10,055 nucleotides of DNA from Taibaiella sp. Lineage in GTDB: Bacteria > Bacteroidota > Bacteroidia > Chitinophagales > Chitinophagaceae. How positions within the stretch are numbered: position 1 is the first letter of the stretch; each line of letters begins with the position of its first letter. Under the pieces are notes generated by a model that saw only the letters and a program-made list of their open reading frames with translations, did no database searches and was not told the origin of the DNA. The stretch covers positions 1 through 10,055 of the forward strand of contig JACFNS010000059.1 in assembly GCA_019454705.1 (NCBI GenBank). Reading direction: 5' to 3'. Of the stretch, positions 1-6,424 are shown piece by piece. The position numbers and the translations under genes are program-made.

Positions 1-1
1 C

Positions 2-79
2 GTTTTTTTTAAGCCTATGAATTACAGGCTGTTGATACCGGAAATGAGTAACTTTTTACGGTTGCTGCTGCATAACTGA
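2..79 (+). CDS. Possible C-terminal end of an upstream gene (partial)
   Basis: Only one of the three forward frames stays open from the left edge: it reads through to a TGA at 77-79, while the other two stop at bases 10 and 20. The 25 residues are mixed basic and hydrophobic and end in PEMSNFLRLLLHN. The stop lies 7 nt before the ATG of the membrane-protein gene, which is typical operon spacing, and no good promoter is visible in between. This fits the tail of a preceding co-transcribed gene whose start is outside the window. The piece is too short to assign a family, and an open frame of this length can occur by chance. Confidence 0.35.
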   Translation, partial: VFFKPMNYRLLIPEMSNFLRLLLHN

Positions 80-86
80 TGCTAAT

Positions 87-2378
87 ATGTCTGGAAAAAA
101 ATATTTGCTCGTTGCAATTATTATATCGTTATCAGTAACGGTATATATTTTTTTACACATTATAATGCACCCGGGCAGTAGCATGCTCAGCATAGAAGGC
201 GACGCCTCCAAAAACTATTTCACCTTTTTGTATCACAGTCTTTACGGAAAAGGGCTGTGGTTCGATGGTATGAACTACTCCTATGGTGAGCATATTGTGT
301 TTACAGATGCGCAACCTGCATTTGTTATTCCGCTCAGCTACATCAATAGCTACTTGATGTTGAATCCTCTTGCTGTGATTAACCTGTTACTGGTAGCCGG
401 ATTTTTCTTCGCTATAATATATGTGTACAAGATATTGCTACGTATGAATGTACGCCCCGCCTGGTCAATTGCAGCAGCAGTATTGATTATCACCATGTCA
501 CCACAACAATTCAAACTCAGCGAACATTTTTCATTGGCATATTTCTGTGTATTGACTGCTGTGTTCTACTATAATCTGGTCTGGTATCAAACAGGCAAGA
601 GAAAGTATGTAATAGCATTGTTTTGCGCCGCATTGCTCTTTACATTCATTCACCTCTACTTTGCCCTGATGATAGCTATGTGGGTGCTGTTATTCAGTAT
701 AGGGTATGTATTATTCCGGAAGGATTCTATTAAACGTAAATGGGGGCACACATGGCCTGTGTTAATGGCCGGGATATTACCGTTGGTATTATTCCGCATC
801 TTTATGCTGCTGACGGATACTGTAACTGACAGGCCGGCATATCCTTACGGGGCCCGCGCACATGGCACCGCATGGGGCGATATTACTACTTCTTATTTAT
901 CGCCCATATCAAAGTGGTTGGCTCAATGGATAGATACCGGTACCCTCAGCGGTGGTAACGAGGGCTATGCTTATATCGGTGTTGTTCCGCTGGTAATCGT
1001 TGTCTGCGAATTGTTATATTGGATAATAAGCCTGATTCAAAATCGAAGATTTACAGTAACCGCTGATAATAACGGCACCATCATCTGGATATTTATGGCG
1101 CTATGCGTACTGGTATTCAGCAGTGCTATCATTTTCAAAAAATGTTTTGTCTGCCTGGACTATGCTTCGTTCATAAAGCAATTCAGGGCTATAGGCCGCT
1201 TCTCCTGGATGTTCTATTATATCGTAACAATTGTAGCGGTAGTTGTTGCACATGAGTGGTTCAACAAATTGCGTGAAGAAGGCAAAAAGATAACAGCATA
1301 TACTTTTGCTTCCGTTCTGTTGTTGCTTTGGGTAATTGAAGCCACTCCGTTTGCAAATAAGGCTAAAGCCAGGGTATCCGGTGCGGCGGTACAATACAAT
1401 CAATTTTATAAAACCACCAAAACAGATTGGCAAAAACTCCTTTCGGGCAGCGGATATACAGAAGATAGTTTTAGGGCATTATATGTACTACCTTATTTTC
1501 ATATCGGCACAGAAAAGCTGGGGCAGGTGCCACGCAGCTACGGGTTGATGAATACTGCTTTCAGCACATCTCTGCAATTGCACCTGCCGTTGATGAACGT
1601 AATGATGTCGCGCAACTCATGGCAGCAGGCTTTTGCCCAGGTGAAAATATCGGGTGGCCCGTATACTAATAAAGAGGTGCTGCGCTCTGACGATAAAAGG
1701 CCGATATTGATTATTCATCCCATCCGTGAGCAATTAAACCCCGATGAACGATACCTCCTCACGTCAGCAAAAATGCTGGGTTGCCTGAACGGTAATGACG
1801 TGTATGCCTTGTATGCCGATAGTTTGCTGGACAAAGAGGCAGGTAACAGGAAAGAACATAAAATATTTCTCAACAGCATGCACCAGGTTGATAACTGTAT
1901 TATAGATGTTGGTCCCTGGTATGTTGAACACTATGATACAGGCACATCGGATAAAGTGTTGATGGGTAAAGGTGCAGCCAAAGCTATAGACGGCATTAAA
2001 GAAATTGTATTTGAAGCTCCGCTTATACCAGCTCGCGATAGTCAATTGTACGAATTTTCAGCCTGGATGCTGGTCAGCAACCAGGATTATAAAATTGGCA
2101 GGTTCATAATCTACTTATACGATGAAAATGATAACCTAATAGCTCATAAAAAAATTCTGGCGCAGGAGTCGGTAGATAATTACAGCCTATGGCTGAGGGT
2201 TTCAACCTATTTTGAGGTGCCTGCGTCCTGCCGCAAAATATCGGTAGAGCTGGTGAATGTCATATATCCTTCTTACCTGGCGCTGGATGAGTTGATGATT
2301 CGACCTGCCGATGCACTGATAATATCAAAATCAAGTGATTCGCGCAGAATGGTGAATAACCACATACTCCCTTACTGA
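87..2378 (+). CDS. Large polytopic membrane protein, GT-C glycosyltransferase-like, with possible C-terminal jelly-roll domain
   Basis: This 763-residue protein has about 10-12 hydrophobic membrane segments between residues 6 and 420: a first helix at 6-28, a cluster at roughly 95-245, then about 294-317, 331-350, 373-388 and 404-420. The first large non-membrane loop (29-78) carries GDASKNY at 38-44 and an aromatic-rich stretch with YSYGEHIVFTDAQP at 64-77. That resembles GT-C-fold lipid-linked sugar transferases, whose catalytic acid (here perhaps D39) sits in the first extracytoplasmic loop. From memory, similar uncharacterised proteins occur in Bacteroidota. Residues 421-763 are soluble. 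Their last part (about 600-742) alternates beta-strand-like segments and ends in LALDELMIRP, which recalls carbohydrate-binding jelly-roll modules. Transfer of a sugar to a lipid or surface polymer is inference only. The start is the ATG 7 nt after the preceding open frame. Identification as a membrane protein is firm; the enzymatic role is not. Confidence 0.85.
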   Translation: MSGKKYLLVAIIISLSVTVYIFLHIIMHPGSSMLSIEGDASKNYFTFLYHSLYGKGLWFDGMNYSYGEHIVFTDAQPAFVIPLSYINSYLMLNPLAVINLLLVAGFFFAIIYVYKILLRMNVRPAWSIAAAVLIITMSPQQFKLSEHFSLAYFCVLTAVFYYNLVWYQTGKRKYVIALFCAALLFTFIHLYFALMIAMWVLLFSIGYVLFRKDSIKRKWGHTWPVLMAGILPLVLFRIFMLLTDTVTDRPAYPYGARAHGTAWGDITTSYLSPISKWLAQWIDTGTLSGGNEGYAYIGVVPLVIVVCELLYWIISLIQNRRFTVTADNNGTIIWIFMALCVLVFSSAIIFKKCFVCLDYASFIKQFRAIGRFSWMFYYIVTIVAVVVAHEWFNKLREEGKKITAYTFASVLLLLWVIEATPFANKAKARVSGAAVQYNQFYKTTKTDWQKLLSGSGYTEDSFRALYVLPYFHIGTEKLGQVPRSYGLMNTAFSTSLQLHLPLMNVMMSRNSWQQAFAQVKISGGPYTNKEVLRSDDKRPILIIHPIREQLNPDERYLLTSAKMLGCLNGNDVYALYADSLLDKEAGNRKEHKIFLNSMHQVDNCIIDVGPWYVEHYDTGTSDKVLMGKGAAKAIDGIKEIVFEAPLIPARDSQLYEFSAWMLVSNQDYKIGRFIIYLYDENDNLIAHKKILAQESVDNYSLWLRVSTYFEVPASCRKISVELVNVIYPSYLALDELMIRPADALIISKSSDSRRMVNNHILPY

Positions 2379-2427
2379 CGTAATTCACGTTTTCTTTTCA
2401 AACAGTTCAGTATTTTTACATAATATC

Positions 2428-2931
2428 ATGAGCGAAGGCATTACCAAAGAAAGAGTGTACGACTGGCTGTCACAGGTGTCAGACCCCGAGGTGCCTGTAT
2501 TGACAGTATTGGATATGGGTGTGATACGTGATGTAGCATTGGAAGAAACTCCCGCCGGTACGGAAGTGACTATTACCATTACACCTACTTATAGCGGCTG
2601 CCCGGCTATGGATATGATCAGCATGAACATCAGGATGTCTTTGCTGAGCCGTGGTATAGCTAAAGTGCATATCAAAGAGCAGCTGAGCCCCGCATGGACT
2701 ACCGACTGGATGAGCGAAGAGGGCAAGCAAAAACTGAAAGAATATGGTATAGCCCCTCCTCAAAGAAAGGCATCAAGCAGCCTGGGTATGTTTGAAGAAG
2801 AGAAAGTGCCTTGTCCGCGTTGTGGTTCCGATGATACGGAGCTGGTAAGCCAGTTTGGCCCTACATCCTGCAAGTCATTATACCGCTGCCTTGACTGCAA
2901 AGAGCCGTTTGAGCATTTTAAATGCCACTAA
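2428..2931 (+). CDS. paaD: PaaD-type maturation factor of 1,2-phenylacetyl-CoA epoxidase
   Basis: This 167-residue protein has the two-part PaaD layout. The N-terminal DUF59/MIP18-like domain (about residues 7-90) contains SDPEVPVLTVLDMG (18-31) and TPTYSGCPA (52-60), with the conserved cysteine C58. The C-terminal zinc ribbon has C129 and C132, then C148, C154, C157 and C166. In known pathways PaaD (also called PaaJ) helps assemble the di-iron epoxidase PaaABCE, which oxidises phenylacetyl-CoA in the cytoplasm; SUF-associated DUF59 proteins lack this C-terminal ribbon. No paaA, B, C or E gene is visible on either side. The gene follows the membrane-protein gene by 49 nt, with only a near-match -7 box (TATTTTTA, 2411-2418). 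Its TAA stop shares three bases with the rnc stop on the other strand. Family assignment is confident; participation in phenylacetate breakdown is inferred. Confidence 0.88.
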   Translation: MSEGITKERVYDWLSQVSDPEVPVLTVLDMGVIRDVALEETPAGTEVTITITPTYSGCPAMDMISMNIRMSLLSRGIAKVHIKEQLSPAWTTDWMSEEGKQKLKEYGIAPPQRKASSSLGMFEEEKVPCPRCGSDDTELVSQFGPTSCKSLYRCLDCKEPFEHFKCH

Positions 2932-3644
2932 CCGATGCCTAATTTGTCAATAGCATTCTGAGCAGCCACCTGCCCGGCTTCTTTTTTATTATAGCCTGTG
3001 CCATTGGCCACTACTTCACCATTCAGCAATATGCCTATGGTGAATATCTTGCGCGTACCTTCATTCTCTTCACTCAGTGTGTCGAAGGTCAAATCATGAT
3101 TATTTTTCTGCGCCCAGCTCAGCAGCTTGTTTTTAAAGTTGGTATCACGGCTTTCTAAGGTATCAATATCTATATAGGGCTTCAATATCTGTTTGAGGAT
3201 GAAACTTCTCGCCCTGTGAAAACCCTGGTCGAGGTACACGGCGCCTATCAGGGCTTCCAGCGCATTGCCGAATATATGGCTGCGGCTTAGTCCTTTGTCA
3301 TTTTGATTGTACTGCACTATTTTTTGCAGGCCCATACGGAGCGCCAGGTTATTCAGCGTTTCGCGACGCACTATTTTAGAGCGCATTTCGGTCAGGTAAC
3401 CTTCTGACTGGTAGGGATATTTTTTAAACAGGTAATCGGCAATAACCGAACCCAATATCGCATCGCCCAAAAATTCCAGCCTTTCGTTGTTTTGTGCTAT
3501 TTCCTCCAGCTTGGAGCGGTGCATCAACGCCAGTTGATAGTACGGCAGGTGGTTCGGCATGAACCCGAGCAAATGCTCTAACTGCGATACCAACTCCTTG
3601 TTGGGTGAAAAAAGATGTAAGATTCGTGACGTAAACCGCCTCAA
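2928..3644 (-). CDS. rnc: Ribonuclease III
   Basis: RNase III cuts double-stranded RNA in rRNA maturation and mRNA turnover. The 238-residue protein has the usual order: an N-terminal nuclease domain with the signature NERLEFLGDA (53-62), where E54, E57 and D61 match E. coli E38, E41 and D45; a second motif GNALEALIGAVYLD (126-139), where E130 matches E117; and a C-terminal double-stranded-RNA-binding domain (about 168-236) ending in a KKEAGQVAAQNA helix. The position of E. coli D114 is Asn here (N127). The start is a TTG 2 nt after the fabF stop. The next internal Met is residue 29 and would remove N-terminal residues, and no ATG precedes the TTG in frame before the fabF coding sequence, so TTG with translational coupling is the best choice. 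The gene is last in the acpP-fabF-rnc operon and ends tail-to-tail with paaD. Confidence 0.96.
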   Translation of the reverse strand: MRRFTSRILHLFSPNKELVSQLEHLLGFMPNHLPYYQLALMHRSKLEEIAQNNERLEFLGDAILGSVIADYLFKKYPYQSEGYLTEMRSKIVRRETLNNLALRMGLQKIVQYNQNDKGLSRSHIFGNALEALIGAVYLDQGFHRARSFILKQILKPYIDIDTLESRDTNFKNKLLSWAQKNNHDLTFDTLSEENEGTRKIFTIGILLNGEVVANGTGYNKKEAGQVAAQNAIDKLGIG

Positions 3645-3646
3645 AG

Positions 3647-4906
3647 CTATTCTTCGTATTTTTTGAAGATAACAGATGCATTGTGCCCGCCGAAACCGAA
3701 TGTATTACTCAAGGCAACACGTACAGAGCGTTGTTGCGCCTTATGGAAGGTCAGGTTGAGTTTCGGGTCAATCTCGGGATCGTCAGTAAAGTGATTGATA
3801 GTAGGCGGTACTATATCATGCATTACTGCCTTGATACTGGCAATAGCTTCTATAGCACCCGCACCACCCAGCAGGTGGCCGGTCATGGATTTGGTAGAGC
3901 TGATATTCAGATTATATGCATGCTCTCCGAATACTTTTTTAATGGCAGTCAGCTCGGCTATATCACCCAGCGGGGTAGATGTGCCGTGTACATTGATATA
4001 ATCAACCTCTTCCGGCTGCATATCAGCGTCATCCAACGCATTGCGCATCACGTTGATAACACCCAGGCCCTCAGGGTGAGGTGCTGTCAGGTGGTATGCA
4101 TCGGCGCTCATGCCCCCTCCAACAATTTCTGCCAGTATGGGTACACCGCGTTTTTTTGCGTGTTCAAGTTCTTCTAATATAATTGCGCAACCGCCTTCTC
4201 CCAATACAAAGCCATCCCTGTCTTTATCAAACGGGCGGCTGGCTGTTGCAGGGTCGTCATTGCGTTCACTCAGTGCTTTCATTGCGTTGAAACCACCTAT
4301 ACCAGCTTCTGTCACCACGGCTTCAGAACCACCTGATATTATAGCATCGGCCTTGCCTAAGCGTATATAATTAAAGGCGTCAATCAGTGCATTGGTAGAA
4401 GAAGCGCAGGCGCTAACCGTAGCAAAGTTGGGTCCGCGGAAACCGTATTTCATAGAAATATGTCCTGCTGCTATGTCCAGTATCAGCTTGGGTATGAAGA
4501 AGGGGTTGAACCTGGGGGTACCATCGCCGGCGTTGAAGGCAGTCATCTCTTCGATGAAGGTAATCATGCCGCCAATACCGGATGCCCATATTACACCTAC
4601 CCTGTCCTTATTTATACCATCCTCGGTGAGGCGGGCGTGTTGGACAGCTTCGTCTGCCGAAATAACAGCCAGTTGGGAAAACCTGTCTAATTTGCGGGCT
4701 TCCTTCTTGTCTAAGTAGTTCAGCGGGTCGAAGTTCTTCAGTTCGCAGGCGAACTTGGTCTTAAACTTCGTTACGTCGAATTGTTTAATGAAATCGGCGC
4801 CCGAAACTCCATTAATCAATCCTTCCCAATATTCAGGAACAGTATTGCCTAATGGAGTCAGTGCGCCGAGACCCGTAACGACAACGCGTTTTAACGGTAA
4901 TTTCAT
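3647..4906 (-). CDS. fabF: 3-oxoacyl-[acyl-carrier-protein] synthase II
   Basis: FabF (KAS II) is the cytoplasmic condensing enzyme that extends acyl-ACP chains with malonyl-ACP in type II fatty acid synthesis. The 419 residues are close to the usual length (about 410-415), and all key features are present. The nucleophile C167 lies in VSACASSTNA, the two catalytic histidines are H308 (NVHGTSTPLGD) and H344 (KSMTGHLLGGAG), K339 precedes the latter, and the C-terminal glycine-rich loop NTFGFGGHN (401-409) includes the gating phenylalanine. The protein starts with an ATG at 4906 giving MKLPLKRVVVTGLG, where the thiolase fold begins directly. It lies 35 nt downstream of acpP, which encodes its substrate carrier, and its stop is 2 nt from the rnc start. 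FabB-like (KAS I) activity cannot be excluded from sequence alone, but context and motifs favour FabF. Confidence 0.97.
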   Translation of the reverse strand: MKLPLKRVVVTGLGALTPLGNTVPEYWEGLINGVSGADFIKQFDVTKFKTKFACELKNFDPLNYLDKKEARKLDRFSQLAVISADEAVQHARLTEDGINKDRVGVIWASGIGGMITFIEEMTAFNAGDGTPRFNPFFIPKLILDIAAGHISMKYGFRGPNFATVSACASSTNALIDAFNYIRLGKADAIISGGSEAVVTEAGIGGFNAMKALSERNDDPATASRPFDKDRDGFVLGEGGCAIILEELEHAKKRGVPILAEIVGGGMSADAYHLTAPHPEGLGVINVMRNALDDADMQPEEVDYINVHGTSTPLGDIAELTAIKKVFGEHAYNLNISSTKSMTGHLLGGAGAIEAIASIKAVMHDIVPPTINHFTDDPEIDPKLNLTFHKAQQRSVRVALSNTFGFGGHNASVIFKKYEE

Positions 4907-4941
4907 TGAAACAAATTCAGTTTTAAACTAAGTTCAGGTTT

Positions 4942-5178
4942 TTACTTTACGTGCTCTTCCAGGTAAGAGATAGCCTGGCCGACAGTTGTAATAGTCTCTG
5001 CCTGCTCGTCAGGAATGGAGATGTTGAATTCCTTCTCGAATTCCATGATTAATTCCACTGTGTCCAGTGAATCAGCACCCAGGTCGTTTGTAAAACTAGC
5101 CTCAGGAGTAACCTCTGACTCATCTACACCCAGTTTGTCGACGATAATTTTCTTAACGCGATTTGCAATTTCAGACAT
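4942..5178 (-). CDS. acpP: Acyl carrier protein
   Basis: This is a 78-residue, strongly acidic four-helix carrier protein. The phosphopantetheine attachment site is S37 in the classic [12 protein letters not shown] motif (34-45). After modification by holo-ACP synthase it carries growing acyl chains through fatty acid synthesis and donates them to phospholipid and lipid A enzymes. Its place immediately before fabF, 35 nt apart on the same strand, identifies it as the primary fatty-acid ACP rather than a secondary-metabolism carrier. The ATG at 5178 gives [17 protein letters not shown], the normal N-terminus of the family. A -7-like promoter box lies about 25 nt upstream, so the operon most likely begins here rather than at lolD. 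Confidence 0.97.
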   Translation of the reverse strand: MSEIANRVKKIIVDKLGVDESEVTPEASFTNDLGADSLDTVELIMEFEKEFNISIPDEQAETITTVGQAISYLEEHVK

Positions 5179-5201
5179 GATCTATGCTTTTAATTATGCT
5201 G

Positions 5202-5209
5202 CAAAAATA
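5202..5209 (-). promoter_or_regulatory. Candidate -7 box for acpP-fabF-rnc
   Basis: Read on the minus strand, these bases are TATTTTTG, a full match to the Bacteroidota -7 consensus TANNTTTG. The acpP ATG lies 23 nt further downstream, so the leader would be under 20 nt. No TTTG or TTG sits at the expected distance of about 19 nt upstream (the nearest TTTG is 10 nt away), so only half of the promoter is recognisable. The region is very A/T rich, which makes chance matches easier. Confidence 0.4.
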
Positions 5210-5290
5210 TACTTTTTACCAAAACGAAAAAGTAATCTCTAAATTTCTTGTTTTGGCATCTATATTATAATAATCTGTATAAATATATAC

Positions 5291-5959
5291 TTATTTATTG
5301 TATCGCTCCTCAGTTATTTTCCCATCCTTCATCACCAGCGTCCTGTCGGTCATTGCAGCCAGCTCTTCATTATGCGTTATCATTACAAATGTCTGCCCGA
5401 ATTGGTTGCGCAGGTCAATAAATAATTTGTGGATGGCCATGGCGTTATTACTGTCCAGGTTGCCCGTAGGCTCATCAGCCATTACTACCGCGGGTTTATT
5501 CACCAATGCCCGGGCTATGGCTACCCGTTGTTGCTCACCGCCCGACAGCTCCGAAGGTTTGTTATCCAGCCTGCTACCCAGTCCCACTACTTCCAGCATT
5601 TTTTTTGCCTCATTCAGCGCCGCGCTTTTGCCTGTACCGCTTATCCATAGGGGTACTGCTACGTTTTCCACCGCCGTAAACTCAGGCAACAGGTGATGGA
5701 ACTGGAAGACAAAACCCATCTGCTTGTTCCTGAATGCCGCCTGCTTTCTCTCGGGCAGTGCAAACAGGTCTGTGTCGTTTATCCTCACCTGCCCGCTATC
5801 GGGTTTGTCCAACCCGCCCAGCAGGTGCAGTAGTGTGCTCTTGCCTGCTCCAGACGCTCCTGTTACTGACACAATTTCGCCCTTGGCAATATTTAATGAC
5901 ACACCGTTGACAACTGTAAGATTGGAATACTTTTTGAAGAGGTTTTCTGCAACGAGCAT
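5291..5959 (-). CDS. lolD: ABC transporter ATP-binding protein, LolD/MacB type
   Basis: This 222-residue single-domain ATPase has every required motif: Walker A GASGAGKST (34-42), Q-loop Q86 in VFQFHHLLPEF, signature LSGGEQQR (138-145), Walker B AVVMADEP (157-164) followed by TGNLD, and switch histidine H196 in MITHNEEL. The length and the HHLLPEFTAVENV stretch place it in the LolD/FtsE/MacB group, which energises type VII ABC permeases. LolD works with LolC/LolE to pull lipoproteins out of the inner membrane for delivery to the outer membrane. No permease gene is adjacent, so the partner must be encoded elsewhere, and a MacB-like or FtsE-like partner cannot be excluded. It lies 112 nt upstream of acpP on the same strand with no clear terminator between, so some read-through into acpP is possible. 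The symbol is given for the subfamily, not for proven function. Confidence 0.9.
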   Translation of the reverse strand: MLVAENLFKKYSNLTVVNGVSLNIAKGEIVSVTGASGAGKSTLLHLLGGLDKPDSGQVRINDTDLFALPERKQAAFRNKQMGFVFQFHHLLPEFTAVENVAVPLWISGTGKSAALNEAKKMLEVVGLGSRLDNKPSELSGGEQQRVAIARALVNKPAVVMADEPTGNLDSNNAMAIHKLFIDLRNQFGQTFVMITHNEELAAMTDRTLVMKDGKITEERYNK

Positions 5960-6064
5960 GATGTAAAAGTCAGCTAAAATGATAGTTTAACCAAACAAAT
6001 ATTTTATAAAAAATATAGCAGTGCGTACTGGCAGTAAAACGCTTGTTACCTTAAAATTAAAAAG

Positions 6065-6095
6065 TTTGTAATTGTAAATTGAAAACTTACATTTG
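6065..6095 (+). promoter_or_regulatory. Bacteroidota-type promoter of the DUF2795 gene
   Basis: A -33 element TTTG (6065-6068) and a -7 element TACATTTG (6088-6095) are separated by exactly 19 nt, matching the known consensus TTTG-N19-TANNTTTG for the primary sigma factor of this phylum. Transcription would start near 6102, giving a leader of about 28 nt that is A-rich just before the ATG at 6130. This is the best promoter in the window. Confidence 0.8.
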
Positions 6096-6129
6096 CGGAA
6101 ATCTGTAATACAATAAATAAAATTAAAAT

Positions 6130-6351
6130 ATGTTTTGGACACTCGAATTAGCATCGCATCTTGAAGATGCACCATGGCCGGCAACAAAAGACGAGTTAAT
6201 AGACTACGCTATTCGTTCGGGCGCGCCTCTTGAAGTGGTAGAGAATATCCAGGAGCTGGATGACGAGGGTGAAATATACGAGGGCATAGAAGATATTTGG
6301 CCGGATTATCCTACGCAGGAAGACTTCTTCTTCAACGAGGATGAGTATTAA
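6130..6351 (+). CDS. Small acidic DUF2795 protein
   Basis: This 73-residue protein is rich in Asp and Glu (about a third of residues), with hardly any lysine or arginine, so it is predicted to be cytosolic and strongly negative. The N-terminal part (residues 1-45) has the DUF2795 pattern: a short helical segment, then PATKDELIDYAIRSGAPLEV (17-36). The C-terminal part has the aromatic/acidic tail EDIWPDYPTQEDFFFNEDEY (54-73). I recall near-identical small proteins throughout Bacteroidota, with no established function. The fold suggests binding to a basic surface or nucleic-acid-associated partner, but that is inference. It is a single-gene unit: it has its own consensus promoter, a palindromic terminator 23 nt after the stop, diverges from lolD and converges on the symporter gene. 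The ATG fits the A-rich leader. Reality of the gene is nearly certain; its role is unknown. Confidence 0.9.
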   Translation: MFWTLELASHLEDAPWPATKDELIDYAIRSGAPLEVVENIQELDDEGEIYEGIEDIWPDYPTQEDFFFNEDEY

Positions 6352-6373
6352 TTTTTAAAAGAAATGAACTGTT

Positions 6374-6399
6374 CAAATCCCCGCAATTGCGGGGATTTG
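6374..6399. terminator. Perfect palindrome, bidirectional terminator between convergent genes
   Basis: The 26 bases form a perfect palindrome with 13-base arms (CAAATCCCCGCAA and its complement). As RNA it would fold into an 11-bp stem with a GC-rich core and an AAUU loop. It sits 23 nt after the DUF2795 stop and 25 nt from the symporter stop on the other strand, so it can end both transcripts. The U-tract is weak on both sides (TTATTAAAT on the plus strand), so termination strength is uncertain. Confidence 0.75.
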
Positions 6400-6424
6400 T
6401 TATTAAATCTGCATGTCATCCGAT

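Noticed and set aside
3..30. Small inverted repeat (AGCCT at 12-16, AGGCT at 26-30) next to a run of eight T's, resembling a terminator
   Set aside because: The stem is only 5 bp with a 9-nt loop, the T-run precedes it on the plus strand, and on the minus strand it is followed by A's. It also lies inside the likely coding end of an upstream gene.
1101..1433. Open frame of 110 codons on the minus strand inside the membrane-protein gene
   Set aside because: No domain or sensible protein character; it lies fully antisense to a clearly coding membrane protein.
2379..2427. Promoter for paaD (TATTTTTA at 2411-2418)
   Set aside because: The last base departs from the -7 consensus and no -33 element is present; paaD may simply be co-transcribed with the membrane-protein gene.
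3683..4177. Open frame of 164 codons on the plus strand antisense to fabF
   Set aside because: A shadow of the conserved fabF frame with Cys/His/Tyr-rich nonsense composition and no recognisable motif.
5996..6003. Possible minus-strand -7 box for lolD (AATATTTG)
   Set aside because: One mismatch to TANNTTTG and no -33 element at a suitable distance; not strong enough to list.
5999..6016. A/T-only inverted repeat (ATATTTT and its complement, 4-nt loop) upstream of lolD, possible operator
   Set aside because: Made only of A and T in an A/T-rich intergenic region, so chance is likely; no second copy or promoter overlap supports it.
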